A stretch of 12,972 bases of DNA from Deltaproteobacteria bacterium (GTDB lineage Bacteria; Desulfobacterota; Desulfobacteria; Desulfobacterales; JAFDCJ01). A program made the position numbers and the translations under genes. The stretch is taken from assembly GCA_019310665.1 (NCBI GenBank), contig JAFDDW010000019.1:1-12972 (forward strand). Direction: 5' to 3'. The first letter of the stretch is position 1; the number at the start of each line of letters is the position of its first letter. Shown in pieces: positions 7,615 to 12,972 of this stretch. The notes under the pieces are model-generated. The model was given only the letters and a program-made list of their open reading frames with translations, was not told the origin of the DNA and made no database searches.

Positions 7615-7729
7615 AAAATTTACTAAAACCTCACCCGGACAAGCCGGAAAATGCAAAGAAATAACTATCAAGAATCTAAAAAAGGCCAAACTCAACCAGA
7701 GAGGCACATGGTATTCGTAAACTGTATAT

Positions 7730-7758
7730 ATAATATTTTAGGCAAAAAGTATATGCAA
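7730..7758 (-). promoter_or_regulatory. Candidate promoter for the tilS-ftsH-folP unit
   Basis: On the minus strand TTGCAT (7753-7758) is separated by 17 nt from TATTAT (7730-7735), about 115 nt before the preferred tilS ATG. The -10 box is good and the -35 box is weak. Confidence 0.4.
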
Positions 7759-7836
7759 CCATTGACCGTGGCCTCTCGTATGAAACTCCAGTTTCTTTTT
7801 CGATCAAACTCGCCGCTTTTCAGGCCAGCGGCGGCG

Positions 7837-7872
7837 CTGAACCTCGAACCAGAAACCTCTGAACCCTGAACC
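7837..7872. repeat. Short NNGAACC heptamer array before the SRP RNA promoter
   Basis: Units CTGAACC, TCGAACC, AGAAACC, CTGAACC and CTGAACC run in 7-nt register with a single 1-nt insertion. The array ends about 20 bp before the -35 box of the SRP RNA promoter. Between it and tilS lies a GC-rich hairpin (CGCCGC at 7811 with GCGGCG at 7828); nothing coding is seen there. Confidence 0.5.
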
Positions 7873-7892
7873 ATAATCTTTTACATTTTTTC

Positions 7893-7920
7893 TTGCAAAA
7901 ATGGTTTTTTGGCGTATCTT
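7893..7920 (+). promoter_or_regulatory. Sigma-70-type promoter of the SRP RNA gene
   Basis: TTGCAA (7893-7898), a 16-nt spacer and TATCTT (7915-7920) lie so that transcription would start around 7926-7928. That is exactly where the RNA's terminal helix begins, so promoter and RNA 5' end support each other. Confidence 0.65.
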
Positions 7921-7926
7921 AATCCT

Positions 7927-8180
7927 TGGTTGTGCTAGGCGGGGAGCTAGCGGTGCCCTTTTCCCGAAATCCGCTTATGCGGGGCTGAATTCCCGCCCAA
8001 GGGTCTTACACTTGGGACCCTCAAGCCATTTTGATTGGACGCCACGCAACAGACGGTCATGAACCTCGTCAGATCCGGAAGGAAGCAGCGATAAGTGATG
8101 CGGTCTGTGTCGTGGATTGATCTCAATCTGTATGATGGCATGAGATTTCCAAAAAAGATTCGACGGCGGGTGCGCAACCA
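7927..8180 (+). ncRNA. ffs: Signal recognition particle RNA, bacterial large type
   Basis: This is the RNA core of the signal recognition particle, which with Ffh targets nascent membrane proteins to FtsY and SecYEG. Domain IV is unmistakable: GTCAGATCCGGAAGGAAGCA (8068-8087) carries the GGAA tetraloop and the asymmetric Ffh-binding loop, and flanking stems pair (CAGAC 8050-8054 with GTCTG 8103-8107). The 5' part (GTGCTAGGCGGGGAGCTAGC, then GGTGCCC and CTGAATTCCC) matches the Alu-type domain of large bacterial SRP RNAs such as those of Clostridia and Bacillus, which E. coli 4.5S lacks. The ends close in a 9-bp helix: TGGTTGTGC (7927-7935) with GCGCAACCA (8172-8180), one G-U pair. That gives about 254 nt. 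No classic T-run terminator is visible after it. Confidence 0.93.
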
Positions 8181-8186
8181 CTCTTC

Positions 8187-8445
8187 GATTTGAGATTTGG
8201 GATTGTTTCGATTTGGGATTTGGGATTGCGGATATCGGATTTTAAATAGGGATGATAGCTGATTTTATATTGATAGATCAATGAATTCTATATTTTAATC
8301 CTTGAGCCCTGCGCCTTATACCTTGCGCCCCGCACGTTTTTCCTGACACCTGAAACCTAGCCCTATTTCCTATTACATATAAATCCGAGAAAACTCCTAA
8401 TAAATCCGAAATCCCCAATCGGGACAATCCCCAATCGTTAAATCC
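8187..8445. repeat. Compound heptamer repeat with inverted GATTTGG arms
   Basis: Three parts. The left arm (8187-8244) is GATTTGA, GATTTGG, GATTGTT plus TC, GATTTGG, GATTTGG, GATTGCG, GATATCG, GATTTTA in 7-nt steps. A central array (8300-8362) has nine in-phase heptamers, mostly CCYTGNN (CCTTGAG, CCCTGCG, CCTTATA, CCTTGCG and so on; one unit is degenerate). The right arm (8401-8445) has NNAATCC/CCAATCG units with small insertions, which is the left-arm word inverted. This fills most of the 430-bp gap between the SRP RNA and grpE. No ORF there is credible. Confidence 0.65.
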
Positions 8446-8534
8446 CGCCAATTGAAATTCAGAAGATAAACCGTCAAAATCAACTGAGGGGCGGTGAGCA
8501 TGTATTTTTCCTATAAAACCTTGCTATTACAACC

Positions 8535-8562
8535 TTGACAACGTTTCAACTGGTCTTATTTT
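8535..8562 (+). promoter_or_regulatory. Candidate promoter for grpE-dnaK
   Basis: A perfect TTGACA (8535-8540) is followed after 16 nt by TATTTT (8557-8562), about 50 nt before the grpE start. The -35 region also reads CCTTGACA, faintly like a heat-shock sigma-32 -35 box, but no CCCCAT-type -10 is present. No CIRCE operator (TTAGCACTC-N9-GAGTGCTAA) is seen. Confidence 0.45.
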
Positions 8563-8611
8563 TCAGATCAATAATTGCATACCTCAAATTAGCAGGAGAA
8601 CGCATAAACGT

Positions 8612-9256
8612 ATGTCAGGGAAAAAAAATATTAAAATTAATTCCGAATCGGACGGAGACCAGAAAAAAGATGCTGACGCTGAGGAAACCGCAGCAGAATC
8701 AAAAATGGAAAGCCCTCACGGCGAGCCGGCAAAAACGGATCAGGTGGAAGGGGACGATCTGATAGAGGATTTGGAAGCCAAACTTGAATCCAAAGAGCAG
8801 GAAGCCAAAGAAAATTATGAGCGCTTGCTAAGGGTATCGGCCGAATTCGAAAACTACAAAAAGCGCACCTCCCGTGATTTGGAGGAATTGAGAAAGTTTG
8901 CCAACCAGTCCTTGATAAAAGAGATGCTGTCGGTGGTGGACAATTTGGAATTGGCCATGAATTCAACCAGTGGCGACAAAACCATAGACAAAGGTCTGCT
9001 GCAGGGACTGGACATGACCCATAAAGAAATATTGAAGGTTTTCGAAAAATTTGAAGTTCGACCCATTGACGCCATGGGGCAAACCTTTGATCCGACCTTT
9101 CACGAAGCAGTCATGCAGGAAGAGACCGATGAGTTTGCCGACAATACGGTTATCAATGAGCTGCAAAAAGGCTACCTGATTCATGACAGGTTGCTGCGCC
9201 CCTCGATGGTGGTGGTTGCCAGGCCCACGGGGGAAAAGGATAAGACAAAAAAATAA
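8612..9256 (+). CDS. grpE: Nucleotide exchange factor GrpE
   Basis: GrpE is the dimeric exchange factor that releases ADP from DnaK and so resets the Hsp70 cycle. The 214-residue protein has the family layout: a charged, probably disordered N terminus (1-45), a long helix or coiled coil (about 46-115, with NYERLLRVSAEFENYKKR at 68-85 as the signature), and the beta head (about 150-205) with GQTFDPTFHEAV (156-167) and GYLIHDRLLRPSMVVVA (187-203). AGGAG lies 13 nt before the ATG, which is long but there is no better start. It is followed by dnaK after 64 bp, the standard pairing, and is probably cotranscribed with it. Confidence 0.97.
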   Translation: MSGKKNIKINSESDGDQKKDADAEETAAESKMESPHGEPAKTDQVEGDDLIEDLEAKLESKEQEAKENYERLLRVSAEFENYKKRTSRDLEELRKFANQSLIKEMLSVVDNLELAMNSTSGDKTIDKGLLQGLDMTHKEILKVFEKFEVRPIDAMGQTFDPTFHEAVMQEETDEFADNTVINELQKGYLIHDRLLRPSMVVVARPTGEKDKTKK

Positions 9257-9320
9257 AAATTCTGACGATCATAAAATAAGGATTAAAATTTGTTGTAATG
9301 AGGCTAAGGAGGGATAAAAC

Positions 9321-11249
9321 ATGTCAAAGGTAATTGGAATCGATCTCGGGACCACAAATTCTTGTGTGGCCGTAATGGAAGGCGGCGACGCCACGGTAAT
9401 CACGAATCAGGAGGGTGGTCGCACAACCCCCTCGATAGTTGCCATCAACGAAAGTGGTGAGAGATTGGTAGGCCAAATCGCCAAACGGCAGGCGATCACT
9501 AATCCCGAAAATACGGTATTCGGTGTTAAACGGCTGATTGGGCGCAAATTCGCATCTAAACAAGTGCAGGATGATATCAAGGTTCTTCCCTTTAAAATCG
9601 AACAGGCCAGCAACGGCGACATACGGATTAATCTGAAGGGCAAACAACACAGTTCGGCTGAAATATCCTCATATATCCTGGCAAATATCAAAAAAACCGC
9701 CGAAGAATATCTTGGTGAAACGATAACCGATGCCGTCATTACTGTACCGGCTTATTTTGACGACAGCCAGCGCCAGGCGACCAAGGATGCCGGTAGAATT
9801 GCAGGGCTGAATGTCCTACGGATCATCAATGAACCGACGGCTGCATCTCTGGCTTACGGACTGGATAAGAAGAAGGAAGAGAAAATCGCCGTTTTCGATC
9901 TTGGGGGCGGTACCTTTGACGTATCTATTCTTGAGATTGGTGAAGGTGTATTCGAAGTTAAGGCGACCAATGGCGATACCCATCTGGGTGGCGAGGACTT
10001 CGACCTGCGGCTGATTGACTATTTGGCCGACGAGTTCCATAAAGACCAGGGCCTTGATCTTAGAAAAGACAAAATGGCTCTGCAGAGACTGAAAGAGGCC
10101 GCTGAAAAAGCCAAAATGGAACTTTCCGCTTCAATGGAAACTGATGTCAACCTTCCCTTCATTACCGCTGATGCCAGCGGCCCCAAGCATCTTAACATAA
10201 AAATCACCCGCGCCAAACTTGAGGCTCTGGTTGCCGATTTATTGGACAAGCTGAATAATCCCTGTACCACTGCCCTGAAAGACTCCGGTTTATCTTCTAA
10301 AGAAATTGATGAGGTAATTCTGGTCGGCGGCATGACTCGCATGCCGGCGGTTCAAGAGCGGGTTAAACGCATATTCGGCAAAGATCCCCACAAGGGTGTC
10401 AACCCGGATGAAGTGGTTGCGCTCGGGGCAGCTATTCAGGGTGGGGTGTTGAAAGGTGATGTCAAAGATGTTCTTTTGCTCGATGTCACGCCGCTGTCAT
10501 TGGGAATCGAGACCCTTGGCGGTGTAATGACCCGGCTGATTGATAAAAACACCACCATACCAACAAAAAAGAGCCAGACGTTTTCAACCGCGGCAGACAG
10601 CCAACCGGCAGTATCCATTCATGTATTGCAGGGTGAACGTGAAATGGCCCCCAACAATAAAACCCTGGGACGATTCGAACTGGTCGGCATTCCGCCTGCT
10701 CCCCGGGGAATTCCTCAGATTGAGGTGACCTTCGACATCGATGCCAACGGGATCGTAAACGTTTCGGCCAAAGATCAGGCCACCGGCAAAGAGCAATCCA
10801 TTCAGATTACCGCATCGTCCGGTTTGTCTCCGGAAGAAATCGACAACCTGGTAAAAGATGCCGAAATGAATGCGGAAGAAGACAAAAAGAAAAAAGAACT
10901 GGTCGAAGCACGCAATTCAGCTGATGCCCTGATTTACTCAACCGAAAAATCCATCAAAGAATTAGGAGACAAAGTCGACAGCGAAACTAAAAGCAAAGTC
11001 GACGAAGCATCAGCCGCATTGAAGAAGGCCATGGAAGGCGAGAATACGGAAGAAATTAAGCGCCTCAGCGAAGAGTTGACCCAGATCTCCCACAAGCTGG
11101 CAGAGGCCATGTACCAGCAGGCTTCAGCCAGTAGTGAGCAACAGGCGGATGCCGGTGGTGAGTCTGCCGACCAGGCCGGCGGGGCAGCCCCCGAGGAAGA
11201 TGTTGTCGACGCGGATTTTGAAGAGGTGAAGGAAGACGACAAAAAGTAA
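9321..11249 (+). CDS. dnaK: Chaperone DnaK (Hsp70)
   Basis: DnaK is the ATP-driven Hsp70 that binds exposed hydrophobic peptides in the cytosol with GrpE and a J-protein. The 642-residue product is full length. The nucleotide-binding domain has IGIDLGTTNSCVAV at 5-18, FDLGGGTFDVS at about 192-202 and VILVGGMTRMP at about 332-342. The DVLLLDVTPLSLGIET linker and start of the substrate domain lie near 383-398. The helical lid is followed by a Gln/Ala/Gly-rich stretch and the acidic EEDVVDADFEEVKEDDKK tail typical of bacterial DnaK. AAGGAGGG lies 7 nt before the ATG, an excellent ribosome site. A strong terminator follows 28 bp after the stop, so dnaJ is not in this transcript. Confidence 0.99.
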   Translation: MSKVIGIDLGTTNSCVAVMEGGDATVITNQEGGRTTPSIVAINESGERLVGQIAKRQAITNPENTVFGVKRLIGRKFASKQVQDDIKVLPFKIEQASNGDIRINLKGKQHSSAEISSYILANIKKTAEEYLGETITDAVITVPAYFDDSQRQATKDAGRIAGLNVLRIINEPTAASLAYGLDKKKEEKIAVFDLGGGTFDVSILEIGEGVFEVKATNGDTHLGGEDFDLRLIDYLADEFHKDQGLDLRKDKMALQRLKEAAEKAKMELSASMETDVNLPFITADASGPKHLNIKITRAKLEALVADLLDKLNNPCTTALKDSGLSSKEIDEVILVGGMTRMPAVQERVKRIFGKDPHKGVNPDEVVALGAAIQGGVLKGDVKDVLLLDVTPLSLGIETLGGVMTRLIDKNTTIPTKKSQTFSTAADSQPAVSIHVLQGEREMAPNNKTLGRFELVGIPPAPRGIPQIEVTFDIDANGIVNVSAKDQATGKEQSIQITASSGLSPEEIDNLVKDAEMNAEEDKKKKELVEARNSADALIYSTEKSIKELGDKVDSETKSKVDEASAALKKAMEGENTEEIKRLSEELTQISHKLAEAMYQQASASSEQQADAGGESADQAGGAAPEEDVVDADFEEVKEDDKK

Positions 11250-11277
11250 CTGCCGTCTCGATAAATGAAAGACCAAT

Positions 11278-11314
11278 AAATCCCGCGGCACTTACTGTCC
11301 CGCGGGATTTTTTT
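11278..11314 (+). terminator. Intrinsic terminator of grpE-dnaK
   Basis: AAATCCCGCGG (11278-11288) pairs perfectly with CCGCGGGATTT (11300-11310) around an 11-nt loop. The 3' arm runs into T7 (11308-11314). It stands 28 bp after the dnaK stop. Confidence 0.92.
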
Positions 11315-11342
11315 AGAGGGACTATCGAGAATCATTATTAGG

Positions 11343-11454
11343 CCAGTGACAAGGTACCAGTAACCAGTGACCAGCCTCCAGCAACCAGGTTCCAGTGACC
11401 AGCATCAAGTATCGAGCATCAAGTATCGAGCATCCAGTATCCAGCATCGAGGAT
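11343..11454. repeat. CNAGNNN heptamer array, 16 units in strict register
   Basis: From CCAGTGA at 11343 the sequence steps through sixteen 7-nt units with no insertion or deletion, ending with CGAGGAT at 11454. Most start CCAG; later units alternate CAAGTAT and CGAGCAT. Positions 1, 3 and (nearly always) 4 are constant; the others vary. It starts 28 bp after the dnaK terminator and stops 12 bp before the -35 box of the usp promoter. Confidence 0.8.
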
Positions 11455-11466
11455 CAACGGGCTGTC

Positions 11467-11494
11467 TTTACATCCCCTTTTAAGTAGTTATAGT
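11467..11494 (+). promoter_or_regulatory. Sigma-70-type promoter for the universal stress protein gene
   Basis: TTTACA (11467-11472), 16 nt, then TATAGT (11489-11494). Each box matches consensus at five of six positions. A start near 11501 gives a short leader before the ATG at 11535. Confidence 0.6.
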
Positions 11495-11534
11495 ATGTAA
11501 GATATTTATGCCAAGCGAGGAAGGAGGCTCTAAC

Positions 11535-11981
11535 ATGGAAGTAAAGAAAGTACTGTGGCCCACCGATTTCTCAAGCACTGCGGAAAAAGCGCTGCCGTAT
11601 GTAACCGATTTAACCCAAAAATATGGAGCAGAAATCCACGTGCTCTATGTAATTGAAGACATGGCCCATCATGAATCCTGGTACGGTGATTTTGACAGGC
11701 CCCGCGTCGACAAGCTGATGGAATGGGCCGGCAAATCCGCTAAAAAACGTCTGGACCAGGTCTGTGAAAAATATTTGGATAGTTGCCCGTTGTACATCAA
11801 GCATATCGCTGTTGGCGATCCTGCCCAGGAAATTTTAAAGTTGATCGACAACGAAGGGGTGGATCTGGTGGTAATGGCCAGCCATGGCCAGAAAGGCAAT
11901 TACCGGTTTGGCAGTGTCACCGAAAAAGTTATGAAAAATTCACCGGTTCCCGTCACAACGATTCCGGTAGAACCGGAATGA
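11535..11981 (+). CDS. Universal stress protein (UspA family)
   Basis: A single-domain Usp, 148 residues, of the dimeric cytosolic alpha/beta fold linked to stress and starvation survival. KKVLWPTDFSSTAEKAL (4-20) is the usual first strand and helix with the conserved Asp11. VGDPAQEIL (93-101) and DLVVMASHG (110-118) are family blocks, and FGSVTEKVMKNSPVPVTTI ends the fold. In ATP-binding Usps the loop reads G-x2-G-x9-G-S/T. Here it is A-S-H-G followed by 7, not 9, residues before G126-S127, so nucleotide binding may be altered. I use the ATG at 11535 because GGAGG lies 7 nt upstream; the frame's earlier ATG at 11508 would be translated through that ribosome site. It has its own promoter after the dnaK terminator, and a heptamer array starts 6 nt after its stop. 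Confidence 0.93.
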   Translation: MEVKKVLWPTDFSSTAEKALPYVTDLTQKYGAEIHVLYVIEDMAHHESWYGDFDRPRVDKLMEWAGKSAKKRLDQVCEKYLDSCPLYIKHIAVGDPAQEILKLIDNEGVDLVVMASHGQKGNYRFGSVTEKVMKNSPVPVTTIPVEPE

Positions 11982-11986
11982 AAACC

Positions 11987-12084
11987 GTTGCGGGTTACGT
12001 GTTGCGTGTTACGGGTTGCGGGTTGCGAGTTACGTGTTACGAGTTGCGGGTTACGGGTTACGGGTTACGGGTTGCGGGTTACGT
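11987..12084. repeat. GTTRCGN heptamer array, 14 units in strict register
   Basis: Fourteen consecutive 7-nt units run from 11987 to 12084 with no insertion or deletion. Positions 1-3 (GTT) and 5-6 (CG) never change; position 4 is A or G; position 7 is G, T or A. It starts 6 nt after the usp stop codon. The unit contains no stop codon in any of the three plus-strand frames, which is why spurious ORFs cross it. Confidence 0.93.
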
Positions 12085-12130
12085 GGGCCGATTATCTCCT
12101 CAGTCGTCTTTCCACGCACCGGTCCAAACG

Positions 12131-12243
12131 AAAAATCCCAAATTCCAAGCACCAAACTCCAATGACCCAAACACCAGCATATTGGGATTTTGAATTTCGG
12201 ACATTGGGATTTGTTTGATATTTGGGATTTGGGATTTGTTATT
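12131..12243. repeat. Inverted pair of CCAANNN / TTTGGGA heptamer arms
   Basis: The left arm has CCAAATT, CCAAGCA, CCAAACT, CCAATGA, one extra base, then CCAAACA and CCAGCAT (12138-12180). The right arm (12181-12243) carries the complementary word, TTGGGAT, in mostly 7-nt steps with some slippage. The same word, in the opposite arm order, is found at 8187-8445. No gene is present between the usp stop and the ferritin-like gene; this array and the one before it explain nearly all of that 340-bp gap. Confidence 0.65.
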
Positions 12244-12250
12244 TTAAGAA

Positions 12251-12286
12251 ACCACCTGGAAAACTCTTAAAAACCATCCATGTGGT
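12251..12286 (-). terminator. Weak terminator candidate after the ferritin-like gene
   Basis: ACCAC (12251) pairs with GTGGT (12282), and after one mismatch TGG with CCA. On the minus strand TTCTT follows, about 35 bp after the ferritin-like stop. The loop is long and the T run is interrupted, so this is tentative. Confidence 0.25.
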
Positions 12287-12321
12287 CAATCAGCACCGAC
12301 TTTAGTAAAAAGCTATCAACG

Positions 12322-12786
12322 CTATCCTCCCGATGTCTGGGGAAAGGCCGTGTTGGCGTATAAATATTCCATCTTCTCCTTGTGCTTCAGCTCCTCGTTG
12401 GCCATCTTTGATAACATCGTTTTTAATTCGCTGTCGGCGTGCATATTGGCAAGTTCGGAATAAAACTGATAGGCCCTGCTTTCCCGGTGAGCGGCGATCA
12501 GATAAATGTCCTCACTGCTGGATTCCTTGCTGATTTCAGGCTCTTCCAGGTATTCGGCGACCTTGTAATCAACAACATCAGCCATCCTTAAGGCATCCGA
12601 ACCGTAATTTCCTTGGCGGTAGCCGACGAGAAACGCTTTGTGCTTCTTTTCTTCGCCGGCGATAAATTCGACCGCATCCTTGACACCGGCATCCTGGACC
12701 TTACCGTGGATATCCATGTAGAAGTTGTAAGCCTCTTCTTCCCTCTGAATCGCAAGATCAATGACATCTGCAATTGTTTTTTCCAT
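12322..12786 (-). CDS. Ferritin-like diiron protein, rubrerythrin-type without rubredoxin domain
   Basis: A 154-residue four-helix ferritin-like protein with two related halves. Half one has REEEAYNFY (15-23) and EEKKH (45-49). Half two has RESRAYQFY (101-109) and EELKH (131-135). Aligning the halves gives a complete diiron set: Glu16, Glu46, His49, Glu102, Glu132 and His135. Rubrerythrins of anaerobes usually reduce peroxide, but the C-terminal rubredoxin FeS4 domain is absent, so any electron donor would be separate and the activity is unproven. The ATG at 12786 is chosen because AAAGGAGG (minus strand, 12794-12801) lies 7 nt upstream; the longer frame would translate that site itself. It stands alone on the minus strand and is flanked by GTTRCGN-type heptamers on both sides. 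Confidence 0.88.
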   Translation of the reverse strand: MEKTIADVIDLAIQREEEAYNFYMDIHGKVQDAGVKDAVEFIAGEEKKHKAFLVGYRQGNYGSDALRMADVVDYKVAEYLEEPEISKESSSEDIYLIAAHRESRAYQFYSELANMHADSELKTMLSKMANEELKHKEKMEYLYANTAFPQTSGG

Positions 12787-12864
12787 GAAACGGCCTCCTT
12801 TCAAAATACTAGGTTTTGTTGTAACGTAAAACAGGATTCACAAAGTGGCAATAAAAAAAACAGC

Positions 12865-12892
12865 GCTTCGAGTTGCGTGTTGCGCGTTTCGG
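12865..12892. repeat. Short GTTNCGN heptamer array upstream of the ferritin-like gene
   Basis: GCTTCGA, GTTGCGT, GTTGCGC and GTTTCGG run in 7-nt register. This is the same word, in the same orientation, as the 14-unit array at 11987-12084. It lies about 80 bp before the ferritin-like start, where a promoter for that gene would be expected. Confidence 0.6.
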
Positions 12893-12972
12893 GTCAAATA
12901 GTGTAAATAATGATTTCTTGCGGTTTTACATTTAACCGGCAAACGGACTAACGGGCCAACAGGCTCAACCTG

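Noticed and set aside
7782..7800. GAAAC-TCCA-GTTTC hairpin followed by T5 as a plus-strand terminator
   Set aside because: The stem is only 5 AT-rich pairs and no plus-strand gene precedes it.
7947..8181. Minus-strand open frames over the SRP RNA
   Set aside because: They lie wholly within a recognisable structured RNA on the other strand and show no ribosome site or protein family.
11987..12084. Telomere-like repeat (resembles the plant heptamer with GGGTT)
   Set aside because: The array is internal, short and degenerate, and its constant CG core is not telomeric. There is no sign of a linear replicon end.
11343..12084. CRISPR array
   Set aside because: The repeats are contiguous 7-nt units without 25-40-nt repeats or unique spacers, and no cas gene is present.
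11783..12218. Open frames crossing the GTTRCGN array, with a repeating seven-residue peptide
   Set aside because: A 7-nt unit read in triplets gives a 21-nt, seven-residue period automatically, and the unit has no stop in any plus-strand frame. The frames overlap usp and have no ribosome site.
12936..12972. Possible octamer-like repeat with AAC every 8-9 nt at the window end
   Set aside because: Only three to four imperfect steps are visible before the window ends, and they do not follow the 7-nt period, so it cannot be called.

Overview
The window looks like a chromosomal segment of a Deltaproteobacterium (Desulfobacterota), most likely close to Desulfobacterales. This is inferred from the style of the FtsH, DnaK, FolP and TilS proteins, the tilS-ftsH-folP gene order, a large-type SRP RNA, and long repeat-filled intergenic spacers. 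No rRNA or other taxonomic marker is present, so the placement is an inference.

Layout. (1) 2-1385, plus strand: the 3' part of a PilT/PilU-family pilus-retraction ATPase, then a small protein joining a zinc ribbon to a response-regulator receiver fold. (2) 1423-2559, minus strand: asnA, ammonia-dependent asparagine synthetase, convergent with the previous gene. (3) 2560-2873: a spacer with a 165-bp element bounded by perfect 20-bp inverted repeats. (4) 2874-7614, minus strand: tilS, ftsH and folP in transcription order. The two gaps inside this likely operon hold a 102-bp imperfect palindrome (ftsH/folP) and two repeat structures (tilS/ftsH). (5) 7893-8180, plus strand: a promoter and a large SRP RNA with an Alu-type domain. 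(6) 8187-11314, plus strand: a repeat-rich leader region, grpE, dnaK and a clear intrinsic terminator. (7) 11343-12084: a heptamer array, a promoter, a universal stress protein, and a second heptamer array. (8) 12131-12972: an inverted pair of heptamer arms, a minus-strand ferritin-like diiron protein, and more heptamers upstream of it.

The genes are mostly housekeeping: tRNA-Ile2 decoding (TilS), membrane protein quality control (FtsH), folate synthesis (FolP), protein targeting (SRP RNA) and chaperoning (GrpE/DnaK). Two stress-linked genes (Usp and the ferritin-like protein) sit at the right end.

The most unusual signal lies between the genes. At least seven intergenic stretches carry degenerate tandem repeats that all keep a strict 7-nt period while using different words: GTTRCGN, CNAGNNN, GATTTGG/CCAANNN, CCYTGNN, NNGAACC and GAATATT-like. 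Each word has a constant core of about 4-5 nt and a variable remainder, and two of the larger loci are arranged as inverted arms. The closest described parallel I know is the heptanucleotide short tandemly repeated repetitive (STRR) sequences of cyanobacteria. I know of no described equivalent for this group. No CRISPR array, complete transposase, prophage, tRNA or rRNA gene was seen.
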